This document shows, one piece after another, positions 17,739 through 26,693 of a DNA stretch of 64,000 nucleotides (position 1 is the stretch's first letter; each line of letters begins with the position of its first letter). The notes under the pieces are model-generated. The model ran no database searches. It was not told where the DNA came from and was given only the letters and a program-made list of their open reading frames with translations. Origin of the DNA: Bradyrhizobium sp. CSS354 (GTDB lineage Bacteria > Pseudomonadota > Alphaproteobacteria > Rhizobiales > Xanthobacteraceae); contig NZ_JAACFU010000008.1 of assembly GCF_029051725.1 (NCBI RefSeq), forward strand, positions 248,001-312,000. Direction: 5' to 3'. The translations under genes were made by a program, and so were the position numbers.

Positions 17739-19058
17739 TCAGCCCACAAGTCTTGCGACCGCGTCCGCAGGCGACATGGTCTCGCGGGCGCCGTCACTTC
17801 GCCGCTTGAGCTCGATCTTGCCGTCGGCAAGCCCTTTCGGCCCGATCATGATCTGCCATGGGATGCCGATCAGGTCGGCGGCGGCGAATTTGGCTCCGGC
17901 CCGCTGGTCGGTGTCGTCGTAGAGCACGTCGACGCTCTTGGCGGACAGCTCCGCATAGAGCTTCTCGCAGGCCGCATCGACCGCGGCATCGCCCTGCTTG
18001 AGGTTGAGAATCGACACGCGGAACGGGGCAACGGCCTCCGGCCATTTGATGCCGGCATCGTCATGACAGGCCTCGATGATGGCCCCGAGCAGGCGCGAGA
18101 CGCCGACGCCGTAGGAGCCGCCATGGATCGGCACGTCGACACCGTCGGGGCCCGCCACCAGCGCCTTCATCGCGTCGGAATACTTCGTGCCGAAGTAGAA
18201 GATCTGCCCGACCTCGATACCGCGGGTATTCACCCGCTTGTCCGCGGGCACTTCCTGCTCGAAGCGCGCGGCGTCGTGAACATCTTCCGTCGCCGCATAG
18301 ACCGAGGTCCATTGCTTGATGATCGGCGTCAAATCACTCTCATAGTCGACGTCCTCGCCCGGCACCGGCAGGTCCAGCACGTCGCGATTGATGAAAACGC
18401 CGGATTCGCCGGTCTCGGCGAGCACGATGAACTCGTGGCTGAGATCACCGCCGATCGGCCCGGTCTCGGCGCGCATCGGGATCGCCTTCAGCCCCATCCG
18501 CGCGAAGGTGCGCAAATACGCCACGAACATCTTGTTGTAGGCGACGCGCGCCGCGGCCTCGTTGAGGTCGAACGAATAGGCGTCCTTCATCAAGAACTCG
18601 CGGCCGCGCATCACGCCGAAGCGCGGACGCTGCTCGTCGCGGAATTTCCATTGAATATGATAGAGATTCAGCGGCAGGCTCTTGTAGGACTTCACATAGG
18701 CGCGGAAGATCTCGGTGATCATTTCCTCATTGGTCGGTCCGTACAACAGCTCACGCTTGTGCCGGTCGGCGATGCGCAGCATCTCGGGGCCATAGGCATC
18801 GTAGCGGCCGCTCTCGCGCCAGAGATCGGCAAGCTGGAGCGTCGGCATCAACAGTTCAAGCGCGCCGGCGCGGTCCTGCTCCTCGCGCACGATCTGCTCG
18901 ATCTTCTTCAAGACGCGGAAGCCGAGTGGCAACCAGGCATAGATGCCGGCGGCCTCCTGCCGGATCATGCCGGCACGCAGCATCAGCCGATGCGAGACGA
19001 TCTCCGCCTCTTTCGGATTTTCCTTCAGAATGGGCAGAAAGAACCGCGACAACCGCAT
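17739..19058 (-). CDS. proS: Prolyl-tRNA synthetase, short alphaproteobacterial form
   Basis: The enzyme charges tRNA-Pro. The start MRLSRFFLPILKENPKEAEI at 19058 matches the family and gives 439 residues. The frame runs 91 codons further upstream but without family similarity. Class II motifs are visible: RPRFGVMRGREFLMKDAYSFD around motif 2 and GSYGVGVSRLLG in motif 3. The C-terminal anticodon-binding domain includes VLYDDTDQRAGAKF. The inserted editing domain of E. coli ProS is absent, as in the short alphaproteobacterial/mitochondrial form. It is the first gene of the proS-lolC-lolD set. Confidence 0.96.
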   Translation of the reverse strand: MRLSRFFLPILKENPKEAEIVSHRLMLRAGMIRQEAAGIYAWLPLGFRVLKKIEQIVREEQDRAGALELLMPTLQLADLWRESGRYDAYGPEMLRIADRHKRELLYGPTNEEMITEIFRAYVKSYKSLPLNLYHIQWKFRDEQRPRFGVMRGREFLMKDAYSFDLNEAAARVAYNKMFVAYLRTFARMGLKAIPMRAETGPIGGDLSHEFIVLAETGESGVFINRDVLDLPVPGEDVDYESDLTPIIKQWTSVYAATEDVHDAARFEQEVPADKRVNTRGIEVGQIFYFGTKYSDAMKALVAGPDGVDVPIHGGSYGVGVSRLLGAIIEACHDDAGIKWPEAVAPFRVSILNLKQGDAAVDAACEKLYAELSAKSVDVLYDDTDQRAGAKFAAADLIGIPWQIMIGPKGLADGKIELKRRSDGARETMSPADAVARLVG

Positions 19059-19210
19059 GGCAATACTCGAGGAATCAGTGACGGCTTGCAGTGAAACCGG
19101 ATTGGGAGCCAAAACACAAGACCGGGAATGAGGAAAACCCGCTAACACAGCGGAATTCCTGTCATTTTCCGTCGACTTCAGATTCGACATGATGTGCCGA
19201 AGAGCGCGAT

Positions 19211-20773
19211 TCAGGGCGCTGCCACCTCGAGTTCGTCCTCCAGCGTGATCTTCTCGAAATCGCTCACCAGAGCGTCGATCCGCACATGCCAGCGGCCCGC
19301 AAAGGGCAGCTCGACCTTGCGCACGTGCCAATAGCGGTCCGGCCCGCGCGAGGCGTTCCGCTCCATCGGCTCAATGCCGCGTTCGGGCAGGCTCAGCGTC
19401 AGCGTCACCTCCTTGGCCTCGAGCACCGCCCCCTCGCCGGTCATGAGCTGCAGCACGAAATCGTCGATACCCGCCTTACCCGGCGAGACCAGGACCTGGA
19501 ACATCGCCCTGTCGGTATGGATGTGGATCGCCAGCGGCGTCTCCGGAACGATCGTTCGCGGCGGCGGCGTGAAGCGCCAGCCGGCCACGACGGCGAAGAT
19601 GCCGAGCGCGATGGCGCATTCGAGCACGATCGAGCGCTTCAGGGTCTGCGCGGCCTTGTGATCCCCCGCCAGCGCCGGGGTCAGGCGAAAGCGGTTGAGC
19701 GTGGCAAGCGCCAGCAACACGAGGACCAGCGCAAGCTTGATCGAGAGGATCAGTCCGTACCGGGTCTCCACCAATGCAGACGGCTTTTCAAGCTGGACGA
19801 TGGCGAGCGCGAGGCCGGTCAATGCGAGAACGCCAACGACCGGCGCGGCGAGGCGAGCAAAGCGGTTCACGACAGGCAATGCCGCGGCGGGCCGCCTCGA
19901 CAACAGGGCGACCAGCGGCGCGAGAGCCCCAATCCAAAAGGCGACACCGAGGCCATGGAGAAAGATTGCCGGCCGGGTCAACAGTTCAGGCGGTGCCGTA
20001 GCGGCGTGCCCGGTCATGGCCAGCGACAAGCCGACGCCGACGAAGGCAATGATCGCCAGAGCGCGCGCGCACCACGCGTTGCCTAGCGCCAGCAGCGCGA
20101 GCAGCATTGCAGCGCCGGCTACAAGCAAGGCTGGGCCCGCGCTGGTCCCGGATGCGACTTTCCAGGGAGCCATCGTCGCGAGAGCCGATAGCGGTAGCCC
20201 GAGGAGATCCAGCCCCAACACACCAAGGGAGACCACCGTGCTCGGGACGCCGATGGCGAGCGCCACGCACGGAACGGTTATGCCGGTCATCGACCACGCA
20301 ACCCAGCGCGCAAAGAACACGCCGCCGACGCCGACGAACAGGCCAAGATAGAGAGCGACCCGCGCCAGCCAGATCAGCACGTTCAATCCGCCATCGGCAT
20401 TTGCGGGAGGTTGCGTCCCCGTCGGCATGCCGATCGAGAAGATCACCGATCCCGCAACGGGATGGCCATCCTGCGAGATCACGCGATAGCTGACGACCGC
20501 CGTGCCCTGCGGCATGTCCGCCGGCATCGCAACCGAGATGGTCTCGCCCGATGCGTCGACGCGCAAATCATCCCGCGCCCTGCCCGCGCCGTCGATCAAT
20601 TGGATGGCGCCCGGCGTCACTGTCTCGTTGAAGCGCAACTCCACCGCCTTCGGCGCGCTCGCGAGCATGCTGCCGCTCGCCGGCTCGACCGCGACGAGCG
20701 CCGCGTGCGCCGAGGCGCCGGTCGAGAAGCCGACAACGAGGAGTAGCGTCGCGAGCGCGGCGAGCAGGCGCAT
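19211..20773 (-). CDS. pcuE: CopC-CopD fusion, copper import protein of the pcu operon
   Basis: After a signal peptide the mature chain begins HAALVAVEPASGSML, the CopC copper-site start. The second CopC motif VISQDGHPVAGSVIFSIG follows near residue 105. A CopD-like membrane domain with about eight spans (LIWLARVALYLGLFVGVG onward) and a soluble C-terminal domain complete the 520-residue protein. The start ATG 20773 overlaps the previous stop as TGATG, so the two are translationally coupled. As I recall it, this is the last gene of the Bradyrhizobium japonicum pcuABCDE operon, which is induced by copper starvation. It probably moves copper across the inner membrane. Confidence 0.88.
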   Translation of the reverse strand: MRLLAALATLLLVVGFSTGASAHAALVAVEPASGSMLASAPKAVELRFNETVTPGAIQLIDGAGRARDDLRVDASGETISVAMPADMPQGTAVVSYRVISQDGHPVAGSVIFSIGMPTGTQPPANADGGLNVLIWLARVALYLGLFVGVGGVFFARWVAWSMTGITVPCVALAIGVPSTVVSLGVLGLDLLGLPLSALATMAPWKVASGTSAGPALLVAGAAMLLALLALGNAWCARALAIIAFVGVGLSLAMTGHAATAPPELLTRPAIFLHGLGVAFWIGALAPLVALLSRRPAAALPVVNRFARLAAPVVGVLALTGLALAIVQLEKPSALVETRYGLILSIKLALVLVLLALATLNRFRLTPALAGDHKAAQTLKRSIVLECAIALGIFAVVAGWRFTPPPRTIVPETPLAIHIHTDRAMFQVLVSPGKAGIDDFVLQLMTGEGAVLEAKEVTLTLSLPERGIEPMERNASRGPDRYWHVRKVELPFAGRWHVRIDALVSDFEKITLEDELEVAAP

Positions 20774-21315
20774 CAGGGTTTTGGCAGGAGTTTCAGGCCA
20801 GGCGCCGGAGAACTGCCTTCGTGCGAATGCTTCGCTCCCTCCGCGGGGATCTCGATCCAGCGGCTGACGCCGGTCTCGCATTCCTGGACGACGGGAAAAT
20901 ACAGCGTCGTGTTCGGCTTCAGGCTCGTGGTGAGGAAGCTGCTGATGACGAACTCATCGTAATTGTGGTCTGGCAGCTTGCCGCCGGACCAGGCCACCTC
21001 CTTGACGCCGGTGGAAAGCTTGTTGCCGTGGTAGTCGTACTCATTTGCGTATTTGCCCTCGACGATATCGACGGTCCAGCCCGCCTTCGGCATCGGCTTC
21101 ACAGCGATCACGCCTTCCGGAATCTGCACCCGGATCTTCACCGTGGGCGAGCCCTTGCAGCCGTGCGGCACAGCGAAGACGGCCTTGTAGTAGGAGCCGA
21201 CCGCCGCCTGTTTGGTCTCTAGCGTGATATGCGCCGCCGCAGGGGACGCTGCGAGCGCGACGATCAGACTCGCAAGGATTCGATGCATGGTCATGGAAGG
21301 CTTGATCTGTTTCAT
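20773..21315 (-). CDS. pcuD: YcnI-type (DUF1775) periplasmic copper-binding protein
   Basis: The 180-residue protein has a signal peptide ending SPAAA, so the mature N-terminus is AHITLET. YcnI proteins bind copper through that first His together with a conserved Trp (KAGWTVDIVEG here). The DUF1775 signature YKAVFAVPHGCKGSPTVKI is present, and the tail carries a KHSHEG motif. ATG 21315 shares its A with the upstream TGA stop. A GTG at 21318 would add one residue. It lies between the PCuAC chaperone and CopCD in a tightly coupled copper operon. Its precise step, carrier or metallochaperone, is not established by sequence. Confidence 0.9.
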   Translation of the reverse strand: MKQIKPSMTMHRILASLIVALAASPAAAHITLETKQAAVGSYYKAVFAVPHGCKGSPTVKIRVQIPEGVIAVKPMPKAGWTVDIVEGKYANEYDYHGNKLSTGVKEVAWSGGKLPDHNYDEFVISSFLTTSLKPNTTLYFPVVQECETGVSRWIEIPAEGAKHSHEGSSPAPGLKLLPKP

Positions 21316-21833
21316 CACATCTTCATTCCCGAATGATCAGGCATTTTCTTCATCATGTGTCCGCTATCGCCGGGCGCCTGGGCGCCGACGCCTTGGACGT
21401 CGAGGGAGACGGCGACCTTGCCGGCCTTCTCGAATTGAAGCGTCACCGGCACCTTGTCCCCCTGCTTGAAGGGGCCCTTCAACTCCTGGAGCATCAGGTG
21501 ATAGCCGCCGGGGGCGAACTTCACCGTCTTGCCGGGATCGATCACGAGTCCCTTGTCGAGCAGGCGCATCTTCATCACGCCGTTGTCCGTCGCCATCTCG
21601 TGGACCTCAGCCTTCCCCGCGATATCGGCGTAAACGCCGACCAGCTTGTCGGCCACTGTGCCCTTGTTCTCGATGGTGAGATAGCCGCCGGCGACCTTGG
21701 CGCCGCCCGGCGTCGCCCGGCTCCACGCCTGCGAAATGACGAGATCGCCCGCCTTGACGTCGTCGGCCTGTGCGACGGCACAGCCGGTCAGCAACAGTGA
21801 AATTGTAAGGAGAGTTCGTCCGATATTTTTCAT
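21315..21833 (-). CDS. pcuC: PCuAC periplasmic copper(I) chaperone
   Basis: The start MKNIGRTLLTISLLLTGCAV at 21833 gives a signal peptide, possibly a lipobox with LTGC. The 172-residue protein carries the PCuAC copper motif, with His-x-Met in VHEMATDNGVMKMR and His-x-Met in GGYHLML. The C-terminal extension is Met/His-rich (GHMMKKMPDHSGMKM). PCuAC delivers Cu(I) to the CuA site of cytochrome oxidase via Sco proteins. Its stop overlaps the pcuD start. In B. japonicum PcuC supports cytochrome oxidase assembly under low copper (from memory). Confidence 0.94.
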   Translation of the reverse strand: MKNIGRTLLTISLLLTGCAVAQADDVKAGDLVISQAWSRATPGGAKVAGGYLTIENKGTVADKLVGVYADIAGKAEVHEMATDNGVMKMRLLDKGLVIDPGKTVKFAPGGYHLMLQELKGPFKQGDKVPVTLQFEKAGKVAVSLDVQGVGAQAPGDSGHMMKKMPDHSGMKM

Positions 21834-21974
21834 ATTGATTGCCTCTTTCACGATTGATCGAGCCGAGAATGGCCCTGCATTCTTCCACGACGACCTTCCG
21901 CCACCGTCAGCAGCGGCATTCGGAACGCCGGCCTGCAGCGGAGCCGAACATAGACCCAAGTGCCCATTTGCACG

Positions 21975-24182
21975 TCACCATCGATACCTCATTCCAGCGT
22001 ACACTGCTCTTCCCGTGCCCGGCTCAAACAATGCTGATGTCGCCGTCGCTCGATCGATGATACTCGCGCTGGCTATGTAGGTCTTGCTGGTGAGATTGCG
22101 CCCCTCGATGTAGGCAGACATCGGGCCGCCATTGTCGAATCCGGCTTTCAATCCCAACAGGGCGTAAGGCTCTGTCGTCAGTGTATTCATGCTGTCGACG
22201 AAGTAGGCCTGTGGCACCCATTCGACGTTGGGTCCAACATAGAAACCGGTAGGGTGTTTGTAGAGAAGCTCCGCGCGCAGGTAGTGGCTTGGAGCTCCCG
22301 GCAGTCGATTGTTTCCGAAGGTTGGATCTTTGTCGAAGCGGAAGTCGTTGAAGGAATAAGCGACATTTAGCCAGATCTTGTCCGGCGCCGGACCATTGAC
22401 GAAGACCTCACGAAAGATTGCTGCGCCCGCGCCGGCCTCGATGCCTTGATGGATGGTGCGGTCGGCGTTGGTCACATTGCAATTGCCGAAAGCACTATAG
22501 AGGCATTGCAATTCGTCGCGAATGTTGGCCCGGTAGGCCGTCAGTTCCCAGACGTAATCAGATCGCTTCATGCGAGTCCCGATTTCGTACGTGGTCGCAA
22601 TCTGCGGGCGGATGCTGGTGAACGGGATCGTCGGAATGCCGAGACCAATCGCGCTTTCGCCAAAGCTCGGCACCTCGGCGCTCCGCGAGACATTGGCGAA
22701 GGCCTGCCAGCTCGGATCGATTTGCCACAACAGACCGCCTTTCGGCGACCAGATATTAAAGCGCGTTGCCCCCGATTGATTCCCGTCGCTGAGGAAACGA
22801 TCCTGCCGATTGCGGGTCGCGTACAAGAATTGCGTGCCGCCGATCACTGCAAGATTTGGAAGGACGTAGAAGCTGTCTTCGACATAGGCGGAGGTATTCT
22901 CCGACCGATCGATCGAGGAAGAAAGCAGCGCGCCCTTCTGCCCCCCAAAGTTGGCGAACTGCTGGTTGTCGATGCTGCCGTTCAGCACATTGACGCCTGC
23001 GACCAGCCTGTTGCGGAAGCCGCCAATGGTGCGGTCATCCGTGATCTTCGCGAATCCTCCATAGTCCTTGTAACGGTAGTCCAGCCATTGAAAGATCGGA
23101 TGCATCAAATGGCGATCGACGCCAAATGCCCCGAATTCGACTTTGGTGTCATCGAAACGAATGGTGGTTTTGTTGGCGAGCCTGACAGTATCGATATTGC
23201 GCTGCTGATCCATCGCAACATTCGCGGGTGCAGCAGCTTCAGGATCGGTCAAAGCGGATGTCTTGGTCACGGTACCCGGGATTCGCTGCCGCACTTCGTT
23301 GGCATTGAGGTAGAACCGCGTCTCGACATCCGGTGAGAACTGATACCCGACATTGCCGCTCAAACGGTTGCTCGAGCCGAAGCTGTGATCGCGAAATCCG
23401 TCTGCGGCCTGCGTGGAAGCGGTAACGAAACCGTCCCATGGCCCGTTGACGCCTCCTGCGTTCGCCTGAAGTCGTTTGTAGCCGAATCCTCCGACGTCGA
23501 AGGACACACCATTCGGAAACGAGTCGCGGCCGGTCGGAGTCACGAAGTTGATCGCCCCTCCCAGCGAATTGGCGCCAAACTGAAGCGCGTTGCCGCCTTT
23601 GAAGACTTCGACATATTTGTAGGCGCTCGGATCGATCTCCTGGAAATCGCCATAGCCATCCGCAGTGTTGATCGGAATGCCGTCCATATAGAGCTGCACG
23701 CCGCGCAGATGAAAATTGCGCGACAGGCCAGACCCGCGAATCGAAAGGCGAGTGTCGTCGCCCCATTTGGGCTGGGCGTACACGCCGGGCACGTAATCCA
23801 GAACATCCTTTATCGTGTTGGATGGCGTCGAGTTCCTGTACGCCTCGGCCGATACGAGCGCCACGCCGCCCGGAGTCTGGTTAATCTCCGCCAGCGCTTG
23901 TTGCGCAGTCAGAACCGTCAGGGCGCCCGGAGCCCCTACACTCTGTTCGCTCGCGGTTTGCTGCGGCGATAGGGTCGTTCGCGGGCTTCGCGTGACGGGC
24001 GCCGATCGCGCAGAATTGCTTGGCGCTCGGACCGCCGACGCGCGCTTCTGTTGAGGCGCCTCAACCGTGATTGGCGGCAGCACTGCGCCGCTGCCTTGGG
24101 CAAAGGTTCCGCTCGACGACGCAAGCAGCGCGGCCTGAACGGCAACGATGCTCACGCCGCGGCGGGCATGACAACGTAACAT
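21975..24182 (-). CDS. pcuB: TonB-dependent outer-membrane receptor for copper uptake
   Basis: The 735-residue receptor starts MLRCHARRGVSIVAVQAALL (signal peptide). A linker, then a plug domain (~residues 95-220: GGVALVSAEAYRNSTPSNTI, LSIRGSGLSRNFHLRGVQLY) and a 22-strand barrel follow. It ends with the barrel terminus AVYAGMRYRW, Trp last. The plug reads FecA/OAR-like. Its position between pcuA and pcuC argues for copper or a copper chelate as ligand rather than iron. I chose ATG 24182 because the open frame upstream has no receptor similarity. Confidence 0.92.
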   Translation of the reverse strand: MLRCHARRGVSIVAVQAALLASSSGTFAQGSGAVLPPITVEAPQQKRASAVRAPSNSARSAPVTRSPRTTLSPQQTASEQSVGAPGALTVLTAQQALAEINQTPGGVALVSAEAYRNSTPSNTIKDVLDYVPGVYAQPKWGDDTRLSIRGSGLSRNFHLRGVQLYMDGIPINTADGYGDFQEIDPSAYKYVEVFKGGNALQFGANSLGGAINFVTPTGRDSFPNGVSFDVGGFGYKRLQANAGGVNGPWDGFVTASTQAADGFRDHSFGSSNRLSGNVGYQFSPDVETRFYLNANEVRQRIPGTVTKTSALTDPEAAAPANVAMDQQRNIDTVRLANKTTIRFDDTKVEFGAFGVDRHLMHPIFQWLDYRYKDYGGFAKITDDRTIGGFRNRLVAGVNVLNGSIDNQQFANFGGQKGALLSSSIDRSENTSAYVEDSFYVLPNLAVIGGTQFLYATRNRQDRFLSDGNQSGATRFNIWSPKGGLLWQIDPSWQAFANVSRSAEVPSFGESAIGLGIPTIPFTSIRPQIATTYEIGTRMKRSDYVWELTAYRANIRDELQCLYSAFGNCNVTNADRTIHQGIEAGAGAAIFREVFVNGPAPDKIWLNVAYSFNDFRFDKDPTFGNNRLPGAPSHYLRAELLYKHPTGFYVGPNVEWVPQAYFVDSMNTLTTEPYALLGLKAGFDNGGPMSAYIEGRNLTSKTYIASASIIDRATATSALFEPGTGRAVYAGMRYRW

Positions 24183-24267
24183 GGGAGCATTCCTGACGCC
24201 GGGCTTTCTCTCCGGCCATTCGACAGCATCAATCGCCTGCGGCGGGCCGCGGCGATCACGAGAGTCG

Positions 24268-24654
24268 TCAGGAAGGTTGAGGCGGTGCGCGTGCCTGAGC
24301 ACTCGAGCCCTTATGGGCCGCGCCGGCGAATGCCTCCGCCGCGTGCCACACCACGCGCTCGGCGTGGCGGAAGGGAACGGAAAGCGCGGCATGCGACGGC
24401 GAATCGAGCGACGCGCCCACTTGGGCCAAGCAACAGAGGGCGCATGCACCGGAATGTGCGACCGGCGTACCCGCCGGATCGTTCAGGCCGCCCTGCTCGC
24501 TCGCGCTGTGGCAGATGACGGCGGCGGAAAGCGGATCGGCCACGACCTGGCCGGCCGCAAGACAGGCGGCAATCGGCGCCAGCACCTGCATCACCAAGGC
24601 GAGCAGGACCAGGGGTAGGAATTTTTGCAGCCGTGCGCGCATCCGCCGAACCAT
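24268..24654 (-). CDS. pcuA: DUF2946-type small cysteine-rich protein heading the pcu operon
   Basis: This 128-residue protein has an N-terminal membrane or signal segment (FLPLVLLALVMQVLAPIAAC) and two conserved metal-type clusters, VICHSAS and HSGACALCCLAQ, the DUF2946 pattern. DUF2946 genes usually stand with copper-transport genes. It is the first gene of the five-gene set. An alternative start is ATG 24642. The role is unknown. Export and copper binding by the Cys/His groups are inferred. Confidence 0.8.
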   Translation of the reverse strand: MVRRMRARLQKFLPLVLLALVMQVLAPIAACLAAGQVVADPLSAAVICHSASEQGGLNDPAGTPVAHSGACALCCLAQVGASLDSPSHAALSVPFRHAERVVWHAAEAFAGAAHKGSSAQARAPPQPS

Positions 24655-25069
24655 TCGTTCGTCTACTAACTAAACACCGCGTTATGGCCGAGTCGAGCCC
24701 GGTTCCGCCGCCTTCTTGGTCCAGCGCAAATTCCTTGGAAACTGTGGTCCGGCCGCCCGCGGGAGGGGACCTTCGGCATTTGAGGCAGTTCCGCCCCCTG
24801 CTCCATCCACAGATTTCTTATATTTGTCATATGGTTACAAGGCCGGAAGCCCGATCATTTCGTCAATTGCTCGAATTTTGAACATTCGTTGCCGAAAATG
24901 ATGACAAGTGAGAAAAGTTGATCTAGCATCCGCTTGCTCAGGCTGGCCGCGAGGTCGAAGTCTGGTGGTCCAAGTCTCGGGAGGAGCCCCTGGCGCGCAA
25001 AATGCAGCGTCGCCCCGCCAATCAAGATCAAATCTTAGAATCGGGGATAATAGGGTCGACACAATTTTC
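24655..25069 (+). other. Divergent intergenic region with possible small RNA upstream of a terminator
   Basis: About 415 bases lie between pcuA (minus) and the globin gene (plus). No protein gene is convincing. Because a strong plus-strand terminator ends this stretch at 25098, some plus-strand transcript must run here, either an independent small RNA or a globin leader. A hairpin-prone GC segment includes CTCGGGAGGAGCCCC near 24980. The start of the transcript and its promoter could not be fixed by eye. Confidence 0.4.
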
Positions 25070-25098
25070 GAGCGGGGCTAGGGCCCCGCTCTTTTTTT
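25070..25098 (+). terminator. Strong rho-independent terminator just before the globin gene
   Basis: A perfect 9-bp stem (25070-25078 with 25083-25091, loop TAGG) is followed by seven T (25092-25098). It reads on the plus strand only, since the other side lacks a T run. The globin ATG is 21 bases further on, and no plus-strand gene precedes it within 400 bases. Confidence 0.92.
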
Positions 25099-25119
25099 GT
25101 CTGCGGGGCTGAAGCGCGG

Positions 25120-25524
25120 ATGAATACTTCTTCCAATCCTATCGAACAGAGCTTTGAACTTGCAGCCTCGCGCTGCACGGATCTCACGCCACACGTCTAT
25201 CAGCGGCTGTTCGAACAGCACCCCGAAACGCGGGCGATGTTCCGCACCCAAGGCAGCGAACTCGTGATGGGATCGATGCTGGCACTCACGATCGAGGCGA
25301 TTCTCGACTTCGCCGGTGATCGCCGTGGGCAATTTCGGCTGATCGCGTGCGAGGTCGCCTCGCACGACGGCTACGGCACACCGCGCGAGCTGTTCATCGC
25401 CTTCTTCTCCGTGATCAGGGATACGCTGCGCGATCTCCTCCGCGATGAATGGTCGCCGGACATTGCGCAGGCCTGGGACCGAGTGCTCATCGAGATCGAC
25501 GCGTTCGCGGGCGTCCCGGCCTGA
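25120..25524 (+). CDS. Single-domain globin
   Basis: The 134-residue protein has the bacterial globin layout: FELAASRCTDLTPHVYQRLF (helix A/B), EQHPETRAMF (CD corner with Phe) and the proximal-His region ACEVASHDGYGTPRELF near residue 88. No reductase domain follows, so it is a single-domain heme globin that may bind O2 or NO. The ATG at 25120 has only a weak ribosome site (GAAGCGCGG). Its transcription must start within about 21 bases or read through the terminator in front. Neighbours are the copper operon and a sugar ABC operon. Confidence 0.82.
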   Translation: MNTSSNPIEQSFELAASRCTDLTPHVYQRLFEQHPETRAMFRTQGSELVMGSMLALTIEAILDFAGDRRGQFRLIACEVASHDGYGTPRELFIAFFSVIRDTLRDLLRDEWSPDIAQAWDRVLIEIDAFAGVPA

Positions 25525-25664
25525 CGCTTTGCGCTGCACCAACGCGGCTTGCGGCAATCTCGCGTTGATTGCAGATTGAGTGGCACCAACTCTTGTGAGA
25601 CACTTTCGGACATCGGTCGCGCAATCAATGACGCGCCGAAGATAAATTTGTATGGGAGCGAGCG

Positions 25665-26687
25665 ATGTCCGGGACGAAAGATTTCTCGACGACGAGGCGC
25701 GATCTTCTTCAGGCGGCAGCAACCGCCGGCGCCGCGACTGCCATCCTCGGCAGCATGGGCATAAACCCCGCCCTCGCAGCCGAAGTCGGACGAAGCGAGA
25801 AGCCGCTGAAGGCGGCGTTCTCCAACGCAGGCCTGCAGGCAACCTGGTGCGCGCAGGGCAAGCAGGCCGCGGAATTCTGGGGCAAGCTGTTCAATGTCGA
25901 GGTCACCTGGTTCGACGGCCAGCTCGATGCCGTGAAGCAGCGCGCGGCTATCGACAACATGGCTTCGCAGAAATGGGACTTCGTCGCGATCCAGGCATTC
26001 GGCATCGGCACCCTCACCCAGCCAGTGCAGAAGATGATCGATGCCGGCACGCCCGTGATCGACATGGACACGCTGATTGCGCCGCTAGACCAGATCAACG
26101 TCCACTCCTTCCTCGCCCCTGATAACGAGTTCATGGGCGCCTCCGTGACGCAGGCGCTGTGCAACGCCATGGGCGGCAAGGGCAAGATCATCATGACGCA
26201 AGGAGCCCTCGGCCACACCGGCGCGCAGGGCCGCGCCAAGGGCTTCAACAATGTCGTGAAGCAATTCCCCGGGATCGAGGTGCTCGACACCCAGCCGGCC
26301 GACTGGGACGTGTCGAAGACCGCACGTCTCTGGGAAACCTACCTGACGAAGTATCCGCAGATCGACGCGGCGTTCTTCCACAATGACGACATGGCGCTCG
26401 CGGCCGCCAACATCATGAAGGCGCGGGGCCGCACCAACATCCTGATCGGCGGCGTGGATGCGATGCCGCCGGCGATCCAGGCGGTCAGCGAGGGCCGCAT
26501 GTTCGCAACCGTCCGCAATCCGTCCTGCCGCATTCATGGCGGCGCCGTCATCGCGGGCGTCTCCGCCGTGGTCGGCGGCGAAAAGAGCGGACAGGGCATT
26601 CCCAAGAACGTCGTTACCGACGGTCCGGTCGTGACCAAGGCCAACGCCGCCGGGATGCAATGGATGCAGGATCACTTCCTGATCTGA
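25665..26687 (+). CDS. Sugar-type ABC transporter substrate-binding protein (Tat-exported)
   Basis: The 340-residue periplasmic binding protein is of the RbsB type (Peripla_BP_4). The N-terminus TTRRDLLQAAATAG is a twin-arginine signal, with cleavage near ALAAEV. Family regions include VTWFDGQLDAVKQRAAIDN, FVAIQAFGIGTLTQPVQKMI, AFFHNDDMALAAANIMKA and IGGVDAMPPAIQAV. It is first in an operon with an RbsA-type ATPase (six bases away) and an RbsC-type permease. The substrate is unknown, and a polyol, sugar or inositol-like compound is likely. A start ATG with GGGAGCGAGCG before it supports 25665. Confidence 0.9.
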   Translation: MSGTKDFSTTRRDLLQAAATAGAATAILGSMGINPALAAEVGRSEKPLKAAFSNAGLQATWCAQGKQAAEFWGKLFNVEVTWFDGQLDAVKQRAAIDNMASQKWDFVAIQAFGIGTLTQPVQKMIDAGTPVIDMDTLIAPLDQINVHSFLAPDNEFMGASVTQALCNAMGGKGKIIMTQGALGHTGAQGRAKGFNNVVKQFPGIEVLDTQPADWDVSKTARLWETYLTKYPQIDAAFFHNDDMALAAANIMKARGRTNILIGGVDAMPPAIQAVSEGRMFATVRNPSCRIHGGAVIAGVSAVVGGEKSGQGIPKNVVTDGPVVTKANAAGMQWMQDHFLI

Positions 26688-26693
26688 GCCTCC

